In this document: in pieces, positions 1-7,444 of the stretch
Numbering within the stretch: position 1 is the first letter of the stretch
How the letters are laid out: the number at the start of each line of letters is the position of its first letter
DNA from: an uncultured Lachnospiraceae bacterium
GTDB lineage: Bacteria > Bacillota > Clostridia > Lachnospirales > Lachnospiraceae
Length of the DNA: 12,864 nt
Assembly (NCBI GenBank): GCA_902782815.1
Contig: CACZOS010000187.1
Span: 1-12,864, forward strand
Reading direction: 5' to 3'
Notes under the pieces: generated by a model
Databases searched by the model: none
Told to the model about the DNA's origin: nothing
The model's input: the letters and a program-made list of their open reading frames with translations, nothing else
Position numbers and translations under genes: made by a program

Positions 1-528
1 GCCACGGCGGGAAGGGGAAAAGATACCCTCTTTCTCTGTGAGATCACACCACCTGAGGGTCTGGTCTATGCCATGGATATCCAGAAGCCGGCACTGGAAC
101 AGGCCAGAGAAAGAATAGAGAAGGCCGGTTACGGCAGCAAGGTTCGCTTTATCGCTGATGGTCATGAGCATATGGACCGGTACGTATCCGAAAACATCGA
201 TCTTATTATGTTCAATCTCGGTTATCTGCCGGGAGGAGACCACGGGATCAGTACCGCATTTCCCACAACCGGGGAGGCGGTCCTCAAAGGTCTTTCCCTG
301 CTCAGGCCCGGAGGCCTGATGACATTGGTGATCTATAGCGGAGGCGATTCAGGATATGATGAGAAAGACGCTCTGATCCCCTTCTTAAAGGAAGTGGATT
401 CCCATCAGTTCACGGTAATCCTGGAATCTTTCCACAACCGTCCCGGGTCAGTACCATTGCCGGTTTATATCCTTAAACACCGGGACAGAGAAGACAAGCA
501 TAAGGAAAACAGAGGAGAAGGACAATGA
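1..528 (+). CDS. mnmM: MnmM/YtqB-like class I SAM-dependent tRNA methyltransferase, 5' end cut by window
   Basis: The frame is open from base 1, so the gene begins before the window; the ATG at base 73 is internal. The 175 visible residues start with ATAGRGKD, the glycine-rich SAM-binding motif I, which confirms the 5' truncation. YAMDIQ follows (acidic end of strand 2), then FNLGYLPGGDH, the signature of the YtqB/MnmM family, and a C-terminal Rossmann half with RPGGLMTLVIY. From family knowledge, MnmM methylates nm5(s2)U at the tRNA wobble position in Gram-positive bacteria to give mnm5(s2)U. Family members are about 190 residues, so only about 15 residues should be missing. The stop overlaps the pyrK start as ATGA (525-528), implying cotranscription and translational coupling. 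Older annotation would call it 'rRNA methylase'. The family is clear; the exact substrate is inferred. Confidence 0.85.
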   Translation, partial: ATAGRGKDTLFLCEITPPEGLVYAMDIQKPALEQARERIEKAGYGSKVRFIADGHEHMDRYVSENIDLIMFNLGYLPGGDHGISTAFPTTGEAVLKGLSLLRPGGLMTLVIYSGGDSGYDEKDALIPFLKEVDSHQFTVILESFHNRPGSVPLPVYILKHRDREDKHKENRGEGQ

Positions 529-1298
529 GTATTTTGAAAACGACAGCCAAAGTCCTGCGCCAGGAAGAAATTGCTCAGGATATTTTCGATATGACGATCT
601 CCTTTCCGGAGGGGGCGAAGATCGCCAGGGCCGGACAGTTTGTCGGCATATACTGTAAGGATGGAGGAAGGCTGCTGCCTCGTCCGATTTCTATCTGCGG
701 GATCGATCCCTCGGAGGGGACCATCCGCATCGTTTATCGCATTGCGGGAGAAGGGACGAGAGAGTTCTCCGGCTGGAAAGCAGGGGAATCCTTCCGGATA
801 CTGGGACCTTTAGGAAACGGCTATTCCCCCGGGACAGGCAGAGCTGTCATCGTGGGGGGAGGAATAGGCATACCTCCCATGCTGGAGCTTGCCAGACAGA
901 TTGAGGGGGAAAAGACGGTGGTCCTGGGTTACCGGACCGGTGCCGAGACATTCCTGAAGGAGGAATTTGAAGAGCTGGCTGAGGTAAAGATTGCCACCGA
1001 TGACGGGAGTGAAGGAGTCAAAGGCACGGTGATCGATGCTCTTCGCCAGGGAAAGGTTGAAGGGGATGTTCTCTATGCCTGCGGCCCCATGCCCATGTTG
1101 AAGGCCCTGGCAGAATATGCCCGGGAACATGGCATGGAAGCCCAGATCTCCCTGGAGGAGAGGATGGCCTGCGGAATCGGGGCCTGCCTGGGCTGTATCG
1201 TGAAGACGGATAAAAGGGATCAGCACACAAATGTTCACAATAAACGGATCTGTAAAGATGGACCGGTATTTGATGCGAAGGAGGTATTCTTTTCATGA
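525..1298 (+). CDS. pyrK: Dihydroorotate dehydrogenase B, electron-transfer subunit PyrK
   Basis: This 257-residue iron-sulfur flavoprotein passes electrons from the PyrD flavin to NAD+ in the cytosolic PyrD2K2 complex. Visible domains in order are: an FAD-binding beta-barrel with RPIS (residues 53-56); an NAD-binding Rossmann half with GGGIGIPP (111-118) and CGP (186-188); and a C-terminal [2Fe-2S] site with Cys216, Cys221, Cys224 and Cys243 in the usual C-x4-C-x2-C-x(n)-C arrangement. The length is normal. The start ATG is preceded by GAGGAG (512-517) and AAGGA, and it overlaps the upstream methyltransferase stop by four bases. The 3' end overlaps pyrD in the same ATGA manner, as expected for subunits made in equal amounts. 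Its pairing with pyrD confirms a class 1B, NAD-linked enzyme rather than a fumarate- or quinone-linked one. Confidence 0.96.
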   Translation: MSILKTTAKVLRQEEIAQDIFDMTISFPEGAKIARAGQFVGIYCKDGGRLLPRPISICGIDPSEGTIRIVYRIAGEGTREFSGWKAGESFRILGPLGNGYSPGTGRAVIVGGGIGIPPMLELARQIEGEKTVVLGYRTGAETFLKEEFEELAEVKIATDDGSEGVKGTVIDALRQGKVEGDVLYACGPMPMLKALAEYAREHGMEAQISLEERMACGIGACLGCIVKTDKRDQHTNVHNKRICKDGPVFDAKEVFFS

Positions 1299-2194
1299 AT
1301 CTGTGCGTGACAATTGCAGGAAAAACCTTCAAAAATCCTGTCACAACTGCCTCCGGGACCTTTGGATCCGGAGCGGAGTTTGAGGAATTCATCGATCTGT
1401 CTGCCCTCGGGGCAGTCACCACAAAAGGGGTATCCAATGTTCCCTGGGAGGGAAATGGGACTCCCCGGGTTGCGGAGACCTACGGGGGGATGCTCAATGC
1501 CGTCGGCCTTCAGAATCCCGGTATCGAACTGTTCTGCCGGAGGGATATTCCCCATCTGGTGGAGAAGAAGGCCTCCATTATTGTCAATGTCTGCGGGAAA
1601 AGTGTGGAGGACTATGTGGAGGTTGTGGAAAGACTGGCTGAAGAACCGGTGGATCTTCTGGAGATCAACGTTTCCTGCCCCAATGTCAAGGAAGGGGGCA
1701 TCGCCTTCGGACAGGATCCCCGGGCTTTGTATGAGATAACCAGAAAAGTCAAGGAGAGGGCCGCTCAGCCGATCGTTATGAAACTGAGCCCCAATGTGAC
1801 GGATATCGCAGAGATGGCCAGAGCTGCGGAAGCCGGCGGCAGTGACGCTTTGTCACTGATCAATACCATTACGGGAATGAAGATCGACATACACCGCCGT
1901 AGATTTGTCCTCGCCAACGGAACCGGCGGCCTGTCCGGACCGGCTATCCATCCGGTGGCAGTGCGTATGGTGTACCAGGTCCATAAGGCATGCAGCCTGC
2001 CCATCATCGGTATGGGAGGCGTGATGACCGGCGAGGATGCCATAGAACTGATGATGGCAGGTGCCACTATGGTGGCCGTGGGTACAGCCAATTTCCATGA
2101 CCCCGGAGCTGCCATGAAAGTCCTGGAAGGGATCAGAAGGTATATGGACCGGTATCGCATTGATGATATAAGAGAGATCATAGGCTGTATGTAA
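1295..2194 (+). CDS. pyrD: Dihydroorotate dehydrogenase B, catalytic subunit PyrD (class 1B)
   Basis: PyrD oxidises dihydroorotate to orotate, the fourth step of UMP synthesis, using FMN on a TIM barrel. The 299 residues show NPVTTASGTFGSG (residues 14-26) near the start and GMLNAVGLQNPG (65-76) by the substrate. NVSCPN (125-130) places the catalytic base at Cys128; a cysteine here is the hallmark of class 1 enzymes, where class 2 has serine. Phosphate-binding loop residues are GLSGPAIHP (212-220) and GMGGV (239-243). Length is typical. The ATG overlaps the pyrK stop by four bases, with AAGGAGG at 1278-1284. A common VAG-type segment reads VNVCG here (98-101), a mild variation. After the stop come a short hairpin and a new promoter, so pyrD may end the first transcript or read through weakly into pyrE. 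Confidence 0.97.
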   Translation: MNLCVTIAGKTFKNPVTTASGTFGSGAEFEEFIDLSALGAVTTKGVSNVPWEGNGTPRVAETYGGMLNAVGLQNPGIELFCRRDIPHLVEKKASIIVNVCGKSVEDYVEVVERLAEEPVDLLEINVSCPNVKEGGIAFGQDPRALYEITRKVKERAAQPIVMKLSPNVTDIAEMARAAEAGGSDALSLINTITGMKIDIHRRRFVLANGTGGLSGPAIHPVAVRMVYQVHKACSLPIIGMGGVMTGEDAIELMMAGATMVAVGTANFHDPGAAMKVLEGIRRYMDRYRIDDIREIIGCM

Positions 2195-2202
2195 ACCGGA
2201 AA

Positions 2203-2217
2203 CCTCTCCCGGAGAGG
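2203..2217 (+). terminator. Short GC-rich hairpin after pyrD, weak terminator or attenuator candidate
   Basis: CCTCTC (2203-2208) pairs with GAGAGG (2212-2217) across a CCG loop, eight bases after the pyrD stop. It is followed by GTCTTTC and, further on, TATTTT, so a true run of T is lacking. It lies upstream of the pyrE promoter, which fits partial termination of the pyrK-pyrD transcript. A processing or mRNA-stability hairpin is equally possible. Confidence 0.4.
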
Positions 2218-2239
2218 GTCTTTCAGGCCTATTTTCCCA

Positions 2240-2268
2240 TTGATTCACCCTTTCAATAATGATATATT
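2240..2268 (+). promoter_or_regulatory. Predicted sigma-A promoter for pyrE
   Basis: A -35 box TTGATT (2240-2245) and a -10 box TATATT (2263-2268) are separated by exactly 17 bases, in an AT-rich stretch inside an otherwise GC-balanced region. Transcription would begin near 2275, giving a leader of about 64 bases before pyrE. The only leader structures I see are 4-bp stems, and I recognise no riboswitch. Confidence 0.6.
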
Positions 2269-2338
2269 TATAATAATCTGAGGTCATTTCAGGGGCCGGG
2301 GATATCAAGGCCGTTTACGAGGGAGGTTCAGAAGAACT

Positions 2339-3043
2339 ATGGAGAAATATAAACAGGAATTCATCGAGTTTATGGTGGAGAGCAATGTTCTGAAATTTGG
2401 GGAATTTACGCTGAAGAGCGGGAGAATCTCTCCCTTTTTTATGAATGCCGGGGCTTATGTGACCGGCAGCCAGCTCCGAAGACTCGGTGAGTATTATGCA
2501 AAGGCCATCCATCACAGATACGGGGATGATTTTGATGTGCTATTCGGTCCTGCCTACAAAGGCATCCCCCTGGCCGTGGTGACTGCCATTGCTTTCAGCA
2601 ATCTCTATGGAAAGGAGATTCGCTATTGTTCCGACCGGAAAGAGGCCAAAGACCACGGCGCGGATAAAGGAGGCTTCCTGGGTGACCGCCTTAAAGACGG
2701 TGACAGGGTTGTCATGATCGAAGATGTGACCACTTCCGGGAAATCCATGGAGGAGACTGTGCCCAAGGTCAGAGGAGCGGCTCAGGTGGAGATCGTGGGC
2801 CTGATGGTGTCCCTGGACCGGATGGAGGTGGGAAAGGGCGGAAGCAAATGTGCCCTTGAGGAAGTAAAAGATCTCTACGGATTTGAGACCAATGCCATCG
2901 TGACTATGGCGGAGGTGGTGGACTGTCTTTATAACAAACCCTGCCTGGGCAGGATCGTGATCGACGATCCTTTAAAGAAGGCCATCGATAAGTATTATGA
3001 ACAATACGGCGCCGGATTTCCGGAGCTGAAGACAAGAGTATGA
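2339..3043 (+). CDS. pyrE: Orotate phosphoribosyltransferase
   Basis: PyrE joins orotate and PRPP to make orotidine 5'-monophosphate, the fifth pyrimidine step, in the cytosol. The 234-residue protein carries FTLKSGRISPFFMNAG (residues 23-38), typical of the orotate-binding N-terminus. It also has FGPAYKGIPLA (69-79) and the PRPP-binding loop VMIEDVTTSGKS (125-136) with its paired acidic residues Glu128 and Asp129. It is slightly longer than the roughly 213-residue E. coli enzyme, with extra residues at the C-terminus. GGGAGG at 2321-2326 lies 12 bases from the ATG, a longish spacing; a weaker GAAG (2331-2334) is nearer. It sits 144 bases after pyrD with its own predicted promoter and is followed by a terminator-like hairpin, so it may form a single-gene transcript. 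Confidence 0.96.
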   Translation: MEKYKQEFIEFMVESNVLKFGEFTLKSGRISPFFMNAGAYVTGSQLRRLGEYYAKAIHHRYGDDFDVLFGPAYKGIPLAVVTAIAFSNLYGKEIRYCSDRKEAKDHGADKGGFLGDRLKDGDRVVMIEDVTTSGKSMEETVPKVRGAAQVEIVGLMVSLDRMEVGKGGSKCALEEVKDLYGFETNAIVTMAEVVDCLYNKPCLGRIVIDDPLKKAIDKYYEQYGAGFPELKTRV

Positions 3044-3055
3044 TCTGATCGGACA

Positions 3056-3088
3056 GGCAGGGACTGTCAAAAGTTCCTGCCTTGCTTT
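3056..3088 (+). terminator. Rho-independent terminator candidate after pyrE
   Basis: GGCAGGGACT (3056-3065) pairs with AGTTCCTGCC (3072-3081) over ten base pairs, one of them G-U, with a six-base loop GTCAAA. It is followed by TTGCTTT. It begins 13 bases after the pyrE stop. The stem is strong and the T tract moderate, so termination is likely, perhaps partial. Confidence 0.7.
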
Positions 3089-3161
3089 ATGTCAATGGGA
3101 ATCCTTTATCTATATCCCCGGACAAAGGGGCTGCGGGGAGATCCCGGATTGGAAGGACATT

Positions 3162-3635
3162 GTGAAAAAGAAAAATAAGAGGAAAATGATCAGCCTGATC
3201 AGTTTTCTTTTTATCATTATATATGGTGTGATCATCATCTACTTTACCCTGTTCTCGGACCGGCTGGGACGTACGGATATCGGGAGCTATCAGTATAATC
3301 TGATCCCCTTTAATGAGATCCGGAGATTTGTGGGCTACAGACATTACCTTTCCCTGGGGGCTTTTGTCCTCAACATCTGCGGGAACCTGCTGGTGTTTAC
3401 TCCCCTGGGGTTTTTCATTCCCTTATGGAATCAGGGCCGTGTCCGCTGGTATCATATTATCATATATTCCTTCTCCTTCAGTCTATGCATAGAACTGATG
3501 CAGCTGTACACAAGAGTGGGAGTATTCGACGTGGATGACCTGATCATGAATACTGTGGGGGGACTGTTCGGCTGGGTGCTTTACCTGCTGTTCTACGGTC
3601 TCTTCCGGGTGAGAAGAAGGAGAAAACGATCATGA
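3162..3635 (+). CDS. VanZ-like family membrane protein
   Basis: This 157-residue protein has a basic N-terminus (KKKNKRK) and about four hydrophobic helices near residues 9-31, 65-88, 97-115 and 129-149, ending in an Arg/Lys-rich tail. The VanZ-family landmarks are present: NLIPFNEI (46-53), GNLLVFTPLGFFIP (74-87), ELMQL (111-115) and FDVDDLIMNTVGGLFG (122-137). VanZ itself gives low-level teicoplanin resistance, but most relatives sit in ordinary genomes with no known function, so no resistance should be inferred. The start is GTG, chosen because GGAAGG (3151-3156) lies five bases upstream and the basic-then-hydrophobic N-terminus fits. Its stop overlaps the next gene by ATGA. It lies after the pyrE terminator, and I see no convincing promoter for it, so read-through may be how it is expressed. 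Confidence 0.85.
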   Translation: MKKKNKRKMISLISFLFIIIYGVIIIYFTLFSDRLGRTDIGSYQYNLIPFNEIRRFVGYRHYLSLGAFVLNICGNLLVFTPLGFFIPLWNQGRVRWYHIIIYSFSFSLCIELMQLYTRVGVFDVDDLIMNTVGGLFGWVLYLLFYGLFRVRRRRKRS

Positions 3636-3979
3636 GCAGAAGAAGACGAAGAAGAGATGGAAGAGAGGGAATCCTGTCCGGCAACAGTCTCTCCTTTACC
3701 AATAAAAGAGTATCGAAAAATGCCCTCTTTACCTTTTGGCTGGGCATAGGCTGCCTGTTGGGTCTGGTGATCCTGGTGCTGATCGCGGTTGTTACCAAAG
3801 GGGGACTGAAACTTGCCGGAGGGGCGGCCGGATGCATTATCATTGTGCTGGCCCTGTTTGGTGTACTTTGGGGTCTTGCCAGCTATGACGAGGCAAGGAC
3901 CTCTCAGAATTTTAAGATTCCGGGAATATGTCTGAATATCATTGTCATTTTTCTGGGGATCACCTTTATCATGCTTTGA
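3632..3979 (+). CDS. Small three-helix membrane protein, DUF6142-like, function unknown
   Basis: The 115 residues begin with an Arg-rich cytosolic segment (MSRRRRRRDGREG). SFTNKRVSKNAL follows, then three predicted membrane helices near residues 30-54, 59-81 and 96-114. The FTNKR-S-K start before three short hydrophobic helices resembles small Clostridia proteins grouped as DUF6142; I make that link from memory and it is tentative. No catalytic motif is visible. The ATG overlaps the VanZ-like gene by four bases and has a GAAGGAG-type site just upstream, so the two membrane proteins are probably translated together. The M29-type peptidase gene starts 15 bases later. The arginine-rich head could interact with lipid headgroups or a partner, but no function is proposed. 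Confidence 0.8.
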   Translation: MSRRRRRRDGREGILSGNSLSFTNKRVSKNALFTFWLGIGCLLGLVILVLIAVVTKGGLKLAGGAAGCIIIVLALFGVLWGLASYDEARTSQNFKIPGICLNIIVIFLGITFIML

Positions 3980-3994
3980 AAGGAAAACATTTGA

Positions 3995-6157
3995 ATGAAG
4001 AATGAGACAGACCTCTTAAGGGACAGGGACGAGGATCTCCTGGAGAGATTCCGGCTGTCCGGAGAGAGACTTGAGCAGATCGCAAAGGGAGAAGCCTCCG
4101 GTATGGAGGAAAACTTCAGGCAGTATTTCCGGAAAACCGCCCTTTTGCTGACAGACTGCCGCAGACTGGAACAGAAAATCGGAGAAGGGGAATTTTCCGC
4201 CATGACCCTGGAGGAACTTCAGGCGGAGAATACCGGTTATTTCAGGGAAATCCTGCCGGAAAATTATGAGGAATCCTACGCGAATCCCGATTATGCAGAG
4301 AGATTACTGGGCAGGGAGCTGGGAAAGTCCCTGTGTTTTCTTTATACGGAATTAAGAGAGGAACGGTTTTTTGCCTTTGAGCAGGACAGGTTCAAACAAC
4401 TCATCCTGGATGAATTGTTCCTGGAGGTCTACGGGATGTTTGCCGGCGGGAAAGTGACGCTCAGACAGCTCAAGGATACCATCTACTGGTTCCTCTATGA
4501 TTATGCGGAAGAATGGTGCACAGGCCGGATTCAAAAGATGCTGGATCCGGGTGTATCTTTCGCCGCGGACATTGTCATGGGGGCGGATCTTTCGGATCTT
4601 CGCTACCTCTATCTTTACGGAGAGTACATCTCCGGGGACGAGATCAGAACTGCCGGATACCTGAATTCCTTACCTCAGGAGGAAATCGAAGGAATCGCCC
4701 GCACATTTACGGAAGGCTACAGGGAAGGTTTCCGCTTAAAAGGTGTTGACCTTTCTGAAAAGGATACCGTAGATATCCAGTATCCCATAGGTTTTGAACG
4801 GGTCATAAGGGCGGCTGTTCATCAGTTCAGGGAGGCCGGTCTGGAGTCCATCCTTCATCGAAGCCCCTCGGATACCCTCAATAAACAGTATAACCGCAAG
4901 AACGGTTACAGTTCATCAAGCCCCAATGAGCAGTTCGAGTACGATCACCGTTTCGACCAGGCACTTTATCTGGACAAACGTATGGTTGACCGAAAGATCG
5001 AGTGCAGCAGAAAAGGCTATGAAAAGTATCGGGAGGAGGCTGCCGGTTACTCCGGAGCTGCACTGTTTGACCTGTTTGGAAAAGATCCTTTCAGTCCTGT
5101 CAGGAAAGAGAGTGCCTGTCTCCTCAGCCAGAGGCAGCAGAACCTTACTCTGGAATATGCAGCTCTGGCCAACGGACTGATGAATGAATTTATCAACAGG
5201 GAGGAGCGAAGCTTTACCATTATCGCCTATCCTACCCCTGCCATCGGAGACAGGTTTGAGGAAATCTTCCGTGAGGTGGAGATGGTCAACAATCTGGATA
5301 ACGGGAAATACCAGCTTATCCAGCAGAGGATCATCGATGTTCTGGACCGGGCGGATTCTGTTCAGATCATGGGCCGGGAAGGCAATATGACCAATCTGAC
5401 CGTGTCCCTTCAGGAACTTGAGGATATCAGCAGGCAGACCAGGTTTGCCAACTGTACGGCGGATATCAATATTCCCCTGGGTGAGGTCTATACCTCCCCC
5501 AAGCTGGAAAAGACCAGCGGACTGCTCCATGTTCTGGAAGTGTATCTGGAAGGAATCTGCTATAAAAATCTTAAACTGTGGATCGAAGACGGTATGATCA
5601 CCGACTGGTCCTGTGATAATTTCCCATCCCCCGAGGAGGGTAAGGCTCTGATCAGGGAAAATATCCTCTATAACCGGGATACTCTTCCCATGGGGGAATT
5701 TGCCATCGGGACCAACACCACAGCCTTCGTCATGGCGGAAAAATACGGGATTTTTGACAAGCTTCCCATCCTTATCGCAGAGAAGATGGGGCCTCATATG
5801 GCCTTCGGCGATACCTGCTACCGCTACAGTGAGGATGTTCCGGTCCGCAACCCCGACGGAAGGGAGGTTGTGGCCAAGGAGAACGCCATCTCCTGCCAGA
5901 GGCATGAATCACCCATGAAGGCATATTTTAACTGTCATACCGATATCACGATTCCCTATGGGGAGATCGGACAGATCTCCGCTGTCATGCCGGACCATTA
6001 TCAGGTTCCCATCATCATAGACGGAAGGTTTGTCCTGGAAGGCACTCTGGAACTGAATGAGCCTTTCAGCCGGGAAACCCCCGGGGAACTGAGCAGTCCT
6101 TCCGGCATGGAGGATTTGATAGAAGAGTTGGCCAAAAAGGCGGAAGGGAGCGATTAG
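3995..6157 (+). CDS. Large M29-type metallo-aminopeptidase-like protein with a long N-terminal extension
   Basis: The C-terminal half of this 720-residue protein matches the pattern of family M29 (AmpS/AmpT, thermophilic-type) aminopeptidases, which use a two-metal centre. Candidate ligands by motif are Glu497 in PLGEVYTSP, Glu568 in MGEFAIGTN, His601 in GPHMAFGD, and His648 and Asp650 in HTDITIPYGE. All five are present, so the site appears intact. M29 enzymes are about 370-415 residues; here roughly the first 300 residues are an added, mostly helical, acidic region I cannot assign, possibly for oligomerisation or partner binding. No signal peptide or membrane helix is seen, so it is probably cytosolic. 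AAGGA (3980-3984) precedes the ATG by ten bases. Its stop is one base before pyrC, implying tight coupling. Peptide processing or salvage is plausible; the substrate is unknown. Confidence 0.8.
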   Translation: MKNETDLLRDRDEDLLERFRLSGERLEQIAKGEASGMEENFRQYFRKTALLLTDCRRLEQKIGEGEFSAMTLEELQAENTGYFREILPENYEESYANPDYAERLLGRELGKSLCFLYTELREERFFAFEQDRFKQLILDELFLEVYGMFAGGKVTLRQLKDTIYWFLYDYAEEWCTGRIQKMLDPGVSFAADIVMGADLSDLRYLYLYGEYISGDEIRTAGYLNSLPQEEIEGIARTFTEGYREGFRLKGVDLSEKDTVDIQYPIGFERVIRAAVHQFREAGLESILHRSPSDTLNKQYNRKNGYSSSSPNEQFEYDHRFDQALYLDKRMVDRKIECSRKGYEKYREEAAGYSGAALFDLFGKDPFSPVRKESACLLSQRQQNLTLEYAALANGLMNEFINREERSFTIIAYPTPAIGDRFEEIFREVEMVNNLDNGKYQLIQQRIIDVLDRADSVQIMGREGNMTNLTVSLQELEDISRQTRFANCTADINIPLGEVYTSPKLEKTSGLLHVLEVYLEGICYKNLKLWIEDGMITDWSCDNFPSPEEGKALIRENILYNRDTLPMGEFAIGTNTTAFVMAEKYGIFDKLPILIAEKMGPHMAFGDTCYRYSEDVPVRNPDGREVVAKENAISCQRHESPMKAYFNCHTDITIPYGEIGQISAVMPDHYQVPIIIDGRFVLEGTLELNEPFSRETPGELSSPSGMEDLIEELAKKAEGSD

Positions 6158-6158
6158 G

Positions 6159-7424
6159 ATGATCTGTATCAGGAACGGCCGGGTGATGAACCCTGCAGAC
6201 GGCATGGACTGCCGTACGGATGTCTGGATTGAAAATGGAAAGATAGCCGCCTTCGGCCCGAATCCTTCTGATGCCGGCCCGGACAGGGAGATCGATGCCG
6301 CCGGAATGGTGGTTGCTCCAGGGCTGGTGGATGTTCATGTTCATTTCCGGGACCCGGGTTTTACCTATAAAGAAGATATCGTATCGGGAAGCCGGGCGGC
6401 CGCAGCGGGAGGCTTTACCACCGTGGTCTGCATGGCGAATACCAGGCCGGTGATCGACGAACCTGCCATCCTTGAGGAACTGGTCAGAAGGGAATCTGTC
6501 CTGCCCATCCATGTGAGGCAGGTAAGCGCCGTTACCAGAGGATTACAGGGAAAAGAACCGGTGGATTTTGATGCCATGGCGGCAGGAGGTGCCTGTGGCT
6601 TCAGCGACGACGGGATTCCCCTCACCGACCCGGGCCTGATCAGATCGGCCATGGAAGCCTGTGCCAGGCTTGACCTGCCCATCAGCCTTCATGAAGAGGA
6701 CCCTGTCCTCAATGAGATAAACGGGATAAACAAGGGCAAAGTGTCCGACCGGCTGGGACTGGGCGGAGCTCCGGCGATCTCTGAGGATATCATGGTGGCC
6801 CGGGATATCATGCTTGCCCTGGAGACAGGGGCCAAAGTGGATATCCAGCATATTTCCTCCGGCCGGTCCGTTGACCTGGTGCGTTATGCCAAAAAGATGG
6901 GTGCCCGGGTATATGCCGAAGTCACCCCCCACCATTTTTCCCTGACTGAGGAGACGGTCCTTGAGAAAGGAACCCTCTGCAAAATGAATCCTCCGGTTCG
7001 TACCCGCTGGGATCAGGAAAAGATCCTGGAGGGTCTGAAGGACGGAACCATCGATATGATCGCCACGGACCATGCCCCCCATTCTCCGGAGGAGAAGGAC
7101 CGGGAATTCACCGGTGCTCCCAGCGGGATCATCGGCCTGGAGACCTCCCTGGGACTGGGAATCACCAATCTGGTCGGGAAAAATGTGCTGACCCTCATGG
7201 AACTGCTGGAGAAGATGACCATAAATCCTGCCAGACTTTATGGTTTTCCCTGCGGAGACCTCTCTGTGGGAATGCCGGCGGATCTGGTGATCTTTGATCC
7301 CGGGGAATCATATCGGGTGGAATCTTTTGCATCCAGATCCTCCAATTCTCCTTTCCTGGGCATGGAGCTCCTGGGAAAGATCCATTGGACCATATGTGAC
7401 GGAAGGATTGTATTTGAAAGTTAG
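6159..7424 (+). CDS. pyrC: Dihydroorotase (class I, Bacillus type)
   Basis: PyrC reversibly cyclises N-carbamoyl-L-aspartate to dihydroorotate, the third pyrimidine step. The 421-residue amidohydrolase shows the metal-binding DVHVHFRDPG (His60 and His62; residues 58-67), FSDDG with the class I bridging aspartate (Asp151 by motif), LHEED (His178), QHIS (His231) and ATDHAPH with catalytic Asp304. The expected NPPVR substrate segment is at 277-281. Length and motifs fit the free-standing class I enzyme, with Asp rather than carboxylated Lys between the metals. The ATG is one base after the upstream stop, and its ribosome site GGAAGGGAG lies inside the end of the peptidase gene. This suggests translational coupling to a gene of unrelated function. 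A new promoter for pyrF follows. Confidence 0.97.
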   Translation: MICIRNGRVMNPADGMDCRTDVWIENGKIAAFGPNPSDAGPDREIDAAGMVVAPGLVDVHVHFRDPGFTYKEDIVSGSRAAAAGGFTTVVCMANTRPVIDEPAILEELVRRESVLPIHVRQVSAVTRGLQGKEPVDFDAMAAGGACGFSDDGIPLTDPGLIRSAMEACARLDLPISLHEEDPVLNEINGINKGKVSDRLGLGGAPAISEDIMVARDIMLALETGAKVDIQHISSGRSVDLVRYAKKMGARVYAEVTPHHFSLTEETVLEKGTLCKMNPPVRTRWDQEKILEGLKDGTIDMIATDHAPHSPEEKDREFTGAPSGIIGLETSLGLGITNLVGKNVLTLMELLEKMTINPARLYGFPCGDLSVGMPADLVIFDPGESYRVESFASRSSNSPFLGMELLGKIHWTICDGRIVFES

Positions 7425-7444
7425 AAGCATTGTCGCAAAAGAGT

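Noticed and set aside
2203..2220. CCGGAGAGG resembles the core CCNGNGAGG of the PyrR RNA-binding loop
   Set aside because: The flanking bases do not match the ARU and YU parts of the consensus. The segment already forms a simple perfect hairpin, and it lies before the pyrE promoter rather than in its leader. No pyrR is in the window.
3082..3112. TTGCTT with TTTATC or TATCTA as a promoter for the VanZ-like gene
   Set aside because: The boxes are weak, the second spacing is 19 bases, and the -35 lies inside the T tract of the pyrE terminator.
3162..3635. Glycopeptide-resistance reading of the VanZ-like gene
   Set aside because: No vanH, vanA, vanX or two-component genes are present, and VanZ-family proteins are common in genomes without resistance.
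4916..5905. 329-codon open frame on the minus strand across the M29-type gene
   Set aside because: The plus-strand frame holds all five metal-ligand motifs, and the antisense product has no domain I recognise.
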